Below are positions 56,033 to 64,000 of a stretch of 64,000 nt of DNA, in pieces. Every line of letters starts with the position of its first letter. Within the stretch, counting starts at the first letter, position 1. The position numbers and the translations under genes are program-made. The stretch covers positions 62,001-126,000 of the forward strand of contig NZ_JASAOF010000017.1 in NCBI RefSeq assembly GCF_029952525.1. The letters run 5' to 3'. Under the pieces are notes generated by a model, which was given only the letters and a program-made list of their open reading frames with translations, searched no databases and was not told the DNA's origin. The stretch comes from Saccharopolyspora ipomoeae (GTDB taxonomy: Bacteria; Actinomycetota; Actinomycetes; Mycobacteriales; Pseudonocardiaceae).

Positions 56033-57333
56033 GCACCCGATTACCCCCGGGCCCGACCCTTCCCGCGCTGACCCAGACCTGGCGCTACTGGCGCTCCCCC
56101 GCCGAGTTCGTGCGCCGCTGCCACGAGCAGTTCGGCGCGCGGTTCACCGTGCGGCTGTGGCCGTTCGGCACCGTCGTCGTCCTCGCCGATCCCGGTGACG
56201 TCAAGGCCCTGGTGCGCAGCGATCCGTCGGTGTTCCAGGCCGGTCGCGCCAACAGCTTCGGGGAGATGGTGCTGGGCCGCGAGTCGGTGTTCGTCATCGA
56301 CGACGAGGAGCACGCCCGCACCCGGGCCCTGATGATGCCCGCGTTCCACGGCAAGGCGGTCCGCGACCAGGTCGAGCTGATGCGCGAGATCACCGCCGCC
56401 AACCTCGCGTCCTGGCCGGTGGGCGAGCCGGTGCAGGCACTGCCGCAGATGCAGGCGATCTCGCTGGAGGTCATCTCCCGCAACGTGATGGGCATCGACG
56501 ACTCCGCGCTCAAGGAGAAGGTGCAGGAGGCCGTCCTGCGGCTGCTGCGCACCGGGTCGGTGTTCGACGTGCTGCCCGGTCACGACCGGTTCCCGTCGCT
56601 GCACCCCGGCAGGCTCAAGCGCAGGCGGATGCGCGCCCGCGCGGACGCCCTGCTGCGCGAGCAGATCGCCGCGCACCGCGCCGATCCTCGGCTCGACGAG
56701 CGCACCGACGTGCTGGCGATGCTGCTGCGCGCCTCGGAGGCCGAGGGCGGGTGGATGTCGGACGCCAACATCTGCGACCAGCTGATCACGCTGCTGCTGG
56801 CCGGGCACGAGACGACCGCGACGGGCCTCGCGTGGTGCCTGGAGCGCCTGGTGCGCCACCCGGAGGTGCTGGCCGAGGCGCAGCGCGCCGCCGACACCGA
56901 CGACGACACCTACCTGGACGCGGTGATCAAGGAGGCGTTGCGCTGCCGCCCGGTGGTGCCGGACGTGGGCCGGAAGCTGGCGCGCGACGCCGACTTCGCC
57001 GGGTACCGGCTGCCCAAGGGCACGAGCCTGTGGCCGAGCATCGAGCTGCTGCACACCTCGGCCGAGTCGTTCCCGGATCCCGGGGCGTTCCGGCCGGAGC
57101 GGTTCCTCGAACGAGGCTCGATGGCCGACTGGGTGCCCTTCGGCATCGGCAACCGGCGCTGCCTGGGCGCCACGTTCGCCCAGGTGGAGTCGCGGGTGGT
57201 GCTGCGGGAGTTGTTGCGCCACTTCGAGTTCGAGACCACCGACGCCCCGGGTGAGGCCGCCAAGGCGCGGCACGTGACGCAGGTTCCGGTGGGTTTCGCG
57301 ACGGTGACCGTGCGGCGGCGCGACGCGGCATGA
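56029..57333 (+). CDS. cytochrome P450
   Basis: A 434-residue P450 with the oxygen-binding I helix (LLAGHETTATGLAW), the K-helix E-x-x-R (EALRCRP) and the heme loop FGIGNRRCLGATFA, with the thiolate Cys near residue 377. The start GPTLPALTQTWRYWRSPAEF and substrate region resemble bacterial P450s that hydroxylate fatty acyl or polyketide chains. It is coupled to both neighbours by ATGA overlaps, so it should act in the same pathway. Confidence 0.93.
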   Translation: MSTRLPPGPTLPALTQTWRYWRSPAEFVRRCHEQFGARFTVRLWPFGTVVVLADPGDVKALVRSDPSVFQAGRANSFGEMVLGRESVFVIDDEEHARTRALMMPAFHGKAVRDQVELMREITAANLASWPVGEPVQALPQMQAISLEVISRNVMGIDDSALKEKVQEAVLRLLRTGSVFDVLPGHDRFPSLHPGRLKRRRMRARADALLREQIAAHRADPRLDERTDVLAMLLRASEAEGGWMSDANICDQLITLLLAGHETTATGLAWCLERLVRHPEVLAEAQRAADTDDDTYLDAVIKEALRCRPVVPDVGRKLARDADFAGYRLPKGTSLWPSIELLHTSAESFPDPGAFRPERFLERGSMADWVPFGIGNRRCLGATFAQVESRVVLRELLRHFEFETTDAPGEAAKARHVTQVPVGFATVTVRRRDAA

Positions 57334-59126
57334 GCGCGATCTGCGTGGTGGGCGCGGGCCCGCGCGGGACGTCGGTGCTGGAGCGGCTGTGCGCGTGGGC
57401 CGGGGACGAACCGCTGGTGCTCCACGTGGTCGACCCGTTCCCGCCCGGCCCGGGCCGGATCTGGCGGCGCGCCCAGTCGGACCTGCTGTGGATGAACTCC
57501 ACGGTCGCCGACGTCCGGATGTTCACCGGGCCGGACGCGGCCCGGCACGGCCCCGCCGGGGTGGTGCCGACGTTCGAGGAGTGGCTGGGCTCGGTCGCCC
57601 GGCACGAGCTGCCCGGGGAGTTCCCCGAGCTGACCGGGCGGTCCTTCGCGCCCCGGCCCCTGGTGGGCGCCTACTTCTCGTGGGTGTTCGAGCGCGTCGT
57701 GGCCACCGCCCCCGCTTCGGTGCGGGTGGTCGTGCACCGCACCCGCGCCGTCGAGCTGACCGACCACCCCGAGGGCCAGCTCGTGACGCTGGCCGACGGC
57801 ACCCGGCTGGTCGTGGACCAGGTGGTGCTGGCGCAGGGCAACTTCGAGGCGGAGACCACCGACGAGGAGCGGGAGCTGTCCGGGTACGCCGAGCGGCACG
57901 GCTTGAGCTACTTCCCGTCGGGCTACTGCGACGAGGACCGGTTGCGCTCGCTGCCTGCCGGGGAACCGGTGCTGCTGCGCGGTTTCGGGCTGACCTTCAT
58001 CGACTGCATGGCGCTGCTGTGCGAGGGCCGGGGCGGCCGGTTCGAACCCGACCCGGTGCACGGGTTGCGGTACCGGCCGTCCGCGCGGGAACCGGTGCTG
58101 CACGTGGGGTCCCGGCGCGGCCTGCCGCATCGCGCGAAGTTCGGCTTCGAGCTGGAATCCCCGCCGCTGCCGAAGTTCTTCACCGCCGAGGCCGCGCGGG
58201 CGCTGGGCGTTCCGCTGGAGTTCGAGCGGGACCTGCTGCCGCTGGTGTTCGAGGAGACCGCGGCCGCCTACTACCACGAGCTCTTCCGCACCCGCCCGGA
58301 TCGCGTGCGCTGCTCCTGGCCGGAGTTCAGCGCCGCGTGGGACCGGCCGGAGCGGGACCAGCTGGTCGCCGAGTGCGTGCCGGAGCCATCGGATCGGTTC
58401 TCCTGGGACCTGCTGGACCGCCACCTCACCGACCCCGGCCCGGACCTGCAGGCCGCGATCCGCGACCACATCGCCGATGACCTGCGGCGTCGCGGCGATC
58501 CGGCGTTCAGCCCGGAGCTGGCGGCGGTGCAGGGGCTGCTGTCGGCGGTGGGCGTGCTCATCGAGCTGGTGGAGGCCGAGGAGCTGTCGGCCCGTTCGCT
58601 GGTGGTGGAGCTGGAGCACGGGTTCCTGCCGTTGCTGAGCCACATCACCAGCGGGCCGCCGCCGCGCCGGTTGGCCGAGCTGCTCGCGCTGTCCCGCGCC
58701 GGCGTGGTCCACTTCCTCGGCCCCGGCACCGAGGTCCGCCCCGAGGACGGCGTCTTCCGCGCCTCGGGAGAGCTGATGCCCGAGCCGGTGGAGGCGCGCG
58801 TGCTGGTCGAGTCGCGGCTGCGCACGCCGTCGCTGCTGGACACCTCCGACGCACTGCTGCGGCGCCTGCGCGAGGCCGGCGAGTGCGTCCCGCAGACCCA
58901 TCACGACGCCGACGGCACCGAGCACACCACCGGCAAGATCAGCGTCCGCGCGGGCGACCACCGGTTGCTGCGCGCCGACGGCACGCCGCACCCGAACCGC
59001 TTCGCCATCGGCCCCTACGTCGCCGGCGTCCACACCCCCACCAGCGGCCCGGGCGCCTCCGGCTTCTTCGCGAGCAGCGACCTCCTCGCCCGCACCGCGC
59101 TCGAAGGACTAGTACCCGCGCACTAG
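57330..59126 (+). CDS. FAD/NAD(P)-binding oxidoreductase-like protein
   Basis: A 598-residue protein of the FAD-NAD(P)-binding group (PF13454-like). It starts with the dinucleotide motif ICVVGAGPRGTSVLERL, has LLWMNSTVADVRMFTG and a second nucleotide-type segment, and ends with a long C-terminal part (TSGPGASGFFASSDLLARTA). The reaction is unknown. Related proteins occur in several specialised-metabolism clusters. Its ATG overlaps the P450 stop. Its 3' end overlaps the convergent dehydrogenase gene by 18 nt. Confidence 0.82.
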   Translation: MSAICVVGAGPRGTSVLERLCAWAGDEPLVLHVVDPFPPGPGRIWRRAQSDLLWMNSTVADVRMFTGPDAARHGPAGVVPTFEEWLGSVARHELPGEFPELTGRSFAPRPLVGAYFSWVFERVVATAPASVRVVVHRTRAVELTDHPEGQLVTLADGTRLVVDQVVLAQGNFEAETTDEERELSGYAERHGLSYFPSGYCDEDRLRSLPAGEPVLLRGFGLTFIDCMALLCEGRGGRFEPDPVHGLRYRPSAREPVLHVGSRRGLPHRAKFGFELESPPLPKFFTAEAARALGVPLEFERDLLPLVFEETAAAYYHELFRTRPDRVRCSWPEFSAAWDRPERDQLVAECVPEPSDRFSWDLLDRHLTDPGPDLQAAIRDHIADDLRRRGDPAFSPELAAVQGLLSAVGVLIELVEAEELSARSLVVELEHGFLPLLSHITSGPPPRRLAELLALSRAGVVHFLGPGTEVRPEDGVFRASGELMPEPVEARVLVESRLRTPSLLDTSDALLRRLREAGECVPQTHHDADGTEHTTGKISVRAGDHRLLRADGTPHPNRFAIGPYVAGVHTPTSGPGASGFFASSDLLARTALEGLVPAH

Positions 59127-60029
59127 GTCCACGGTCCCGGCCGGCCGTCGTCCTGCGAGGTGCTCCGCGATGTTGTGGGCCAAGCGCTCGTGGAAGCCCC
59201 GGCGCAGGGTGACGGCCGGGTTGGCGATGTGCGGGGTGATGATCGCGCGCGGATGCGTCCACAGCGGGTGGTCGTCGGGCAACGGTTCGGGGTCGGTGAC
59301 GTCGAGCGCGGCACCGCCGATGCGCCCCTCGTCGAGGGCGCCGACCAGGGCGTCGGTGTCGACGACGGAGCCGCGCGCGACGTTGACCAGCCACGCTCCG
59401 GGCCGCATGCGGGAGAGCTGATCGCGACCGACGAGGTGCCGGGTGTCGCTGGTGGCGGGCGCGGCGATGACGACGTGGTCGGCCTGCGACCACACCTCGC
59501 CGGAATCGGCGGCGGCCAGGGTCCGGGCCGCTCCCGGCACGTCCCGGCCGCTGCGCGTGACCGCGACGACCTCCGCGCCCAGGGCGCGCAGCGGCGGGAT
59601 CAGCGCCCTGCCGATGCTGCCGCAACCGATGATCGCGACCGCGGCGCCGCCGAGCGTGCCCACCTGCGGCATCAGCTCGGACTTGGACCAGGTGGTGGCG
59701 CGGACACAGTCCGGCATCCGGCGCAGCCCGGCCAGCAACAGCAGCAGCGCGTGCTCGGCGACCGGGGCCGCGTAGGCACCGATGGCGGCGGTCCAGGTTC
59801 GGGCGTCGTCGATGATCCCGGCGTCGAGCCACTGCTCCACCCCGGCGGAGGGGAGCTGCACCCAGCGGATCGAATCCGGGAGAGCTGCGGGGAATTCGGC
59901 GGTGGCCGAGGTCGTCCAGGCGAGCGCCTCGGCCTCGTCGAGCCCCACCACCTCGGCCCCGGCCCGCCGAGCGACGTCGGCCGCGCTGCCGTCGGGATCG
60001 GGCAGGACCGCCATCTTGAGCTTGCTCAT
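59109..60029 (-). CDS. D-isomer-specific 2-hydroxyacid dehydrogenase
   Basis: A 306-residue NAD-dependent dehydrogenase with the Rossmann motif AIIGCGSIGRALIPPL, Arg in NVARGSVVDTDAL, Glu in DVTDPEPLPDDHPLW and His in ITPHIANPA. It interconverts a 2-oxoacid and a D-2-hydroxyacid. The substrate is unclear. The ATG at 60029 follows GGAAGAGG. It is coupled to the upstream transporter gene (19 nt gap). Confidence 0.9.
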   Translation of the reverse strand: MSKLKMAVLPDPDGSAADVARRAGAEVVGLDEAEALAWTTSATAEFPAALPDSIRWVQLPSAGVEQWLDAGIIDDARTWTAAIGAYAAPVAEHALLLLLAGLRRMPDCVRATTWSKSELMPQVGTLGGAAVAIIGCGSIGRALIPPLRALGAEVVAVTRSGRDVPGAARTLAAADSGEVWSQADHVVIAAPATSDTRHLVGRDQLSRMRPGAWLVNVARGSVVDTDALVGALDEGRIGGAALDVTDPEPLPDDHPLWTHPRAIITPHIANPAVTLRRGFHERLAHNIAEHLAGRRPAGTVDLVRGY

Positions 60030-60047
60030 GGTCAACCTCTTCCGGGG

Positions 60048-61361
60048 TCAGAATCCGAGGACCTGGGCGAATCCCTGCACCGCCGCGGCGGCGACGAGCA
60101 GCGCCACCACGACCAGGGCCAGGTTCTCCTTCCAGGTGTTGACGTGCTCGCCCATGATCCGGCGCTTGTTGAGCATCGCGATCAGGCCGACCACGATGAT
60201 CAGCAGGAACGGTGAGGTCAGCACGTGCGAGATCACCACGAGCACGACGAAACCCGGTGCGGCCGGCAGCGACCAGACGATCGCGGACAGCCCCCAGACG
60301 ACCATCACCTTGTAGAAGACGTCCTTGCGCGGATCGTCGCCGACGCGCTCGCGGCGTCCCGGCCGGACCGTGTGCAGGGCCTCGACGCTCATCTTGCTCA
60401 GCGCGAACAGCGAGCCCGCCACCGTCGTCCATGCCGCGCCCAGCAGACCCAGGTAGAACAGGTAGGTGCCGATCGGGCCGATCGCGGTGCCCAGGGCCCC
60501 GGCGATGTCGGAGGCCTCCTCCACTCCCTCCCCGCTGCTCAGGACCTCGGCGCCGAGCGCCCACACGCACACGCCGAGGAACAGCACGACCACCGAGCCG
60601 AACAGCAGGTCGTACTGCTGCACGCGCCGGTAGGCCGGGGTCACCCAGCCCTTCTCGCGCAGGAACTGCGGGTAGAACAGGTTGGCCATCGACCCGAGCG
60701 TCGCCAGCACGAGACTCGATGCCACCAGCGACGAGTCGAACAGCCCGCTCTGCGGCGGCAGTTCGAAGGCGAAGCCGCGCACCAGTTCCGGCCAGTTGAT
60801 GCCCACCATGACCACGCCGACGACGAACGCGGCGACCATCACCGCGAGCACGACCTTGAAGGTGTTCTCCAGGACGCCGTAGGCGCCGCGGAAGGTCACC
60901 GCGAACACCGACACCGCGCCGAGCACCGACCACCAGAACGGCGTCAGCCCGCCGAAGAGCCCGTGCAGCGCCACACCGACGCCGCTGAAGCTGAACGCCA
61001 GCAGCAGGTGCGTGTACAGGACGAACGAGATCAGCATCAGCCAGCCGAGAACCGGGTGCGTGCGCGCGAAACCGCGCACGATGCTGGAGTCCTGCTGCAC
61101 GTTGTACAGCGGGTACTTGGCGAGGCTGTTGACGAACAGGAACCGGAACACCAGCGACAGCGGCAGAACCCACAGCAGCGCGTACCCGTAGTTGCCGCCC
61201 GCCACGGAGTTGTCGATGAGGTCCCCGGTCCCGACCCAGCTCAACGCGATGACGATCCCCGGCCCGAACGACTTCAGGTACCCGAGGAACGAGGTGGGCG
61301 GAGGCGCCGCGACGGCCTCAGCGGAGGCGGCACCGGTCGACTTCGGCTTCGATTCAACCAC
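60048..61361 (-). CDS. Nramp-related membrane transporter
   Basis: A protein of about 437 residues with eleven or so helices and the overall pattern of the Nramp family (SFGPGIVIALSWVGTGDLID, GGNYGYALLWVLPLSLVFRF). The metal-binding DPGN of helix 1 reads GTGDLIDNS, and the helix 6 Met region reads GSMANLFYPQF rather than MPH. It belongs to the Nramp-related set that does not carry the classic manganese site. The GTG at 61361 follows AAAGGAG, and the sequence before it lacks family character. Confidence 0.8.
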   Translation of the reverse strand: MVESKPKSTGAASAEAVAAPPPTSFLGYLKSFGPGIVIALSWVGTGDLIDNSVAGGNYGYALLWVLPLSLVFRFLFVNSLAKYPLYNVQQDSSIVRGFARTHPVLGWLMLISFVLYTHLLLAFSFSGVGVALHGLFGGLTPFWWSVLGAVSVFAVTFRGAYGVLENTFKVVLAVMVAAFVVGVVMVGINWPELVRGFAFELPPQSGLFDSSLVASSLVLATLGSMANLFYPQFLREKGWVTPAYRRVQQYDLLFGSVVVLFLGVCVWALGAEVLSSGEGVEEASDIAGALGTAIGPIGTYLFYLGLLGAAWTTVAGSLFALSKMSVEALHTVRPGRRERVGDDPRKDVFYKVMVVWGLSAIVWSLPAAPGFVVLVVISHVLTSPFLLIIVVGLIAMLNKRRIMGEHVNTWKENLALVVVALLVAAAAVQGFAQVLGF

Positions 61362-61599
61362 GAGAGGCTCCTTTGCCCGAGCCAGCGAGGCCTCCCACCG
61401 CACCTCGTCAGGCGCGCCCAGGAGCCCACCGCAGCGGGGGCACCAACAACTCCCCCACCCGCTGGCGACTGTCGCAGTGCTCTGAATCACCCGGAATGAT
61501 CGCCCCTGACGCTAAGCCCCCGCCCCATGCCCGTCCAACATCAAATGAGCATCCACCGATACCCGAACAGCATGACCATCCCCCGAACCGGTCCCCTCG

Positions 61600-61646
61600 C
61601 GTCAAGAACCCCGGTTTTCGTCGCGCGAAAACCGGGGTTCTTGACG
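61600..61646. terminator. long perfect hairpin after the carboxylase gene
   Basis: A 21-bp perfect stem (arms begin and end GTCAAGAACCCCGG and CCGGGGTTCTTGAC) with a five-base TCGCG loop lies 10 nt beyond the carboxylase stop. It is well placed to end that transcript. There is no T-run, which is normal in actinomycetes. A REP-like repeat is the alternative. Confidence 0.75.
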
Positions 61647-61655
61647 TGGGAGGGG

Positions 61656-64000
61656 TCAGGACAGGTGGGTGGTGATGGCGTTGATGATGCTGGGGCGGAG
61701 TTCGGCGGCGGTGACGATGGCGTCCACCGAGCCGACCTCGACCGCCCGCTGGATGCTGTGGACGCGGTCGAACTCGGCGGCGACCTCGCTGAGCTTCTCG
61801 GCCCGGACCTCGGCGCGGACGTCGGCGAGCTTGAGGCTCTGGGCCGCGCGCTCCGGGCCTTCGGCGTTGGCCACGAGCTCGTCGAGCTCGCGCACCCGCG
61901 GGTCGTTGGCCGTGCGCTCGTTGACGTCACCGGCGAAGACCACCGCGGCCGCCGGGGCGCCGCCGATCACCGAGGCGTAGGAACCCTCCACGGCCAGCAC
62001 CGTCATGTTCGGGTTCAACGCCTTGGAGAACACCACGAACGCGCCGCCGTGGTAGCGGGAGATCACGCAGAACACGATCGGGCCGTCGAAGTTGACGATG
62101 GCGCGGCCGATCTCGGCGCCGTACTCCAGCTGCAGCTTGCGCATCGACTCCGGCGAGCCGTCGAACCCGGACAGGTTCGCCAGCACCACCAGCGGACGGT
62201 TCCCGCTGGCCGCGTTGATCGCGCGCGCCACCTTCTTCGAGGAGCGCGGGAACAGCGTGCCCGAGGTGTAGGTGTCCGGGCCGTCGGTGGGCGGGAACCC
62301 GCGACGGGCCACCGACTGCGACTCGATGCCCAGCAGGCACACCGGCTGACCGCCCAGGTGCGCGTCCTGCACGACGGCCGTGTCGGCGTCGGCCATCCCG
62401 GCCCAGCGCTCCAGCACCTCGTGGTCCTGGTCGGCGACCGCGCGCATCACGGTGCGGATGTCGAAGGACTTCTTGCGGTCCGGGTTGGCGGTGGTGGAGA
62501 AGATCTCGCCCACGGTGGTGAAGTCGCTGCCGGCCAGCTCGTGCGGGAAGCTCGAGATGTCCCGCTCGACCGGGTCGCTGGTGCCCGCGCTGCGCGGACC
62601 GGACTCGCCCGGGGCGACGTAGGTGTGCTCGTAGTGCGCCATCAGCACCTCGGCGGCCGCACCCAGGTTCGGCGCCCAGTACTGCGCCTGCCCGTTCGGC
62701 CCCATCACCCGGTCGTAGCCGCCGATGCCGAAGTTGTCCTCCGCAGAGACACCACCGGAGAAGTCCAGCGACTGCTTGCCGGTGAGCACCATCGCCGAAT
62801 CCGGCGTCATCACCAGGATCCCCTTGGTGTGCATCAACATCGTGGCCTCGGCGTTCCAATAGGGCTGAGCGCCCACGTTGATCCCGGCCACCACGACGTT
62901 GATCTCACCGCCGTCCTGGGTGAACCGCACGATGCGCTTGAGCGCGGCGGCGACCCAGTCCATGTTCTCGGTACCCGACGACATGGAGATCCGGGCACCG
63001 GCCGAGAGCGCGAACCACTCCAGCGGCACGCCCATCTCCTCGGCCAGGTCGATCGCGGCGATCACCCGCGAGCACTCCGGCTCCGACAGCGCGCCCAGCG
63101 CCTTGGTCGGATCACCCAGCAGCACAACGCGTTTCACGCCCTCGGGGTGCAGTGTCGTCGGGGTGCTGACGACGCCGGCGACGATCGCCGCCGAGTTCTG
63201 CCCCTTCGGGCGGTCCACCGGCACCAGCACGCCGGAGTCGTCGAGGTCGTGCTCGACGAACGAGCCCGAGGCACCGGCGAGCATCCCGGTCAGCTCGTAG
63301 GGGTAGGTGGTGCCGCGGTTCTCGGCGCGCAGCACCTTCTGCCGGTAGCTGTCCAGCGGCTTGATCGGCTCGGTCGAGGGCTCCTCGACCGAGATCCGCA
63401 CGCCCGAACCGGGTTTCGACCCGATGCGCACCGCGACCTCGGCGAGCTCGCCGGTCTCGGCGTCGCGCTGCCGCACCAGGAACAGGACCTCTTCCAGCCC
63501 GGCCCCGGCCGCGGTGGGCAGCACGCGCTGGGCGACGACGTCGAGCTCGTCGAGCGAGAGCTCGTTCGGCGGCCAGACGTAGACGACGATCCGGTTGGTC
63601 CCGGCGCGCTTCTTGCCGTTGGGCTTCTGGGCCTTGCGGATCGCGTCGAGGCAGGCGGTGAGCACGCCTTCAGCGGCGGGCAGCGCGACGAGCCTGCCGT
63701 CGTCCTCCCGCAGCGGGGTGAGGTCCCGCACCTGGGCCAGCGCCACCAGCCGCTCGTCGGCGGGGTTCTCCGGCGCCACGCAGCGGAACAGGTAGACCTC
63801 CTCGTCGGAGGAGGGCAGGCGGGTGAGGTCGAACTCGCGCAGCCGCTCCAGCTGCATCCGGTCGGCGATCAGCGGGTGCAGGCCGCGGATCAGCCGCTCC
63901 TCGGCGAAGCCGTCGACCGAGGGCCGGAACGTGAAGTGGTGGTGCATCACCGCACCGCTGGGACCGGCCACGGTGGTGGTGATCCGGTTGACGGCGGCGG
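61656..64000 (-). CDS. single-chain acyl-CoA carboxylase, carboxyltransferase part (5' end outside window)
   Basis: The frame is open to the right edge, so at least the N-terminal half is missing. The visible ~780 residues match the carboxyltransferase section of large fused biotin-dependent carboxylases: an N-side half with LTGKQSLDFSGGVSAEDNFG and DRVMGPNGQAQYW, and a C-side half with FPPTDGPDTYTSG, NLSGFDGSPESMRKLQLEYG and GAPAAAVVFAGDV. The missing part should hold biotin carboxylase and the biotin carrier. It would make malonyl- or methylmalonyl-CoA, useful to both clusters, though a housekeeping role is equally possible. Confidence 0.88.
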   Translation of the reverse strand, partial: AAVNRITTTVAGPSGAVMHHHFTFRPSVDGFAEERLIRGLHPLIADRMQLERLREFDLTRLPSSDEEVYLFRCVAPENPADERLVALAQVRDLTPLREDDGRLVALPAAEGVLTACLDAIRKAQKPNGKKRAGTNRIVVYVWPPNELSLDELDVVAQRVLPTAAGAGLEEVLFLVRQRDAETGELAEVAVRIGSKPGSGVRISVEEPSTEPIKPLDSYRQKVLRAENRGTTYPYELTGMLAGASGSFVEHDLDDSGVLVPVDRPKGQNSAAIVAGVVSTPTTLHPEGVKRVVLLGDPTKALGALSEPECSRVIAAIDLAEEMGVPLEWFALSAGARISMSSGTENMDWVAAALKRIVRFTQDGGEINVVVAGINVGAQPYWNAEATMLMHTKGILVMTPDSAMVLTGKQSLDFSGGVSAEDNFGIGGYDRVMGPNGQAQYWAPNLGAAAEVLMAHYEHTYVAPGESGPRSAGTSDPVERDISSFPHELAGSDFTTVGEIFSTTANPDRKKSFDIRTVMRAVADQDHEVLERWAGMADADTAVVQDAHLGGQPVCLLGIESQSVARRGFPPTDGPDTYTSGTLFPRSSKKVARAINAASGNRPLVVLANLSGFDGSPESMRKLQLEYGAEIGRAIVNFDGPIVFCVISRYHGGAFVVFSKALNPNMTVLAVEGSYASVIGGAPAAAVVFAGDVNERTANDPRVRELDELVANAEGPERAAQSLKLADVRAEVRAEKLSEVAAEFDRVHSIQRAVEVGSVDAIVTAAELRPSIINAITTHLS

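Overview
The window is high-GC DNA (about 70% G+C by eye) with GTG/TTG starts, strong codon bias and densely packed operons. It comes from an actinomycete. An InhA/MabA-type fatty acid pair, a DUF222-HNH protein, a single-chain acyl-CoA carboxylase and LAL regulators would fit the Pseudonocardiales (Saccharopolyspora or Amycolatopsis-like), but the genus is an inference. Two specialised-metabolism regions are separated by about 13 kb of ordinary genes.

Region 1 (1-25.2 kb) is one end of a modular type I polyketide cluster. A single PKS gene on the minus strand starts near 13434 and runs off the left edge. It encodes KS-AT(malonyl)-DH-KR-ACP, KS-AT(malonyl)-KR-ACP and KS-AT(methylmalonyl)-KR (cut). 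Divergent from it are a heterodimeric ABC exporter, a type II thioesterase and a DoxX-like membrane protein. Two overlapping LAL-type LuxR regulators and a PimM-like PAS-LuxR regulator follow on the minus strand. A shared box, CTAGGGATTC or a close variant, lies before the PKS, the ABC operon, the thioesterase and the LAL pair, and resembles the PAS-LuxR (PimM) operator.

Region 2 (26-38.5 kb) is mixed: TatA, an MHS-type symporter, a DUF222-HNH protein, small membrane and secreted proteins, a zinc alcohol dehydrogenase, a MazG-like pyrophosphohydrolase, an SMP-30 lactonase, a frameshifted enoyl-CoA hydratase, a secreted guanyl ribonuclease and a CoA-transferase. Palindromes built on TTTTCATGAAAA occur here, and one copy sits in frame inside the PKS.

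Region 3 (38.6-59.1 kb) is the most interesting part. A minus-strand operon encodes a diiron protein, an AMP-ligase/aldehyde-dehydrogenase fusion, a ThDP enzyme, FabF, FabG and an InhA-like reductase. Across a divergent promoter lies a plus-strand set: a GNAT acyltransferase, a class III lanthipeptide synthetase (LanKC), two unannotated 27-residue precursor peptides ending in S-x-x-S-x-x-C, two MFS exporters, two small accessory proteins, a FabD-like transferase, a P450 and an FAD/NAD(P) enzyme. The content suggests a lipid-RiPP hybrid, comparable in logic to lipolanthines and goadvionins but with different lipid genes and very short one-ring precursors. No ACP, dehydratase, Cys decarboxylase or protease gene is visible here.

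The right end (59.1-64 kb) holds a 2-hydroxyacid dehydrogenase, an Nramp-related transporter and the carboxyltransferase part of a large acyl-CoA carboxylase, cut by the window edge.
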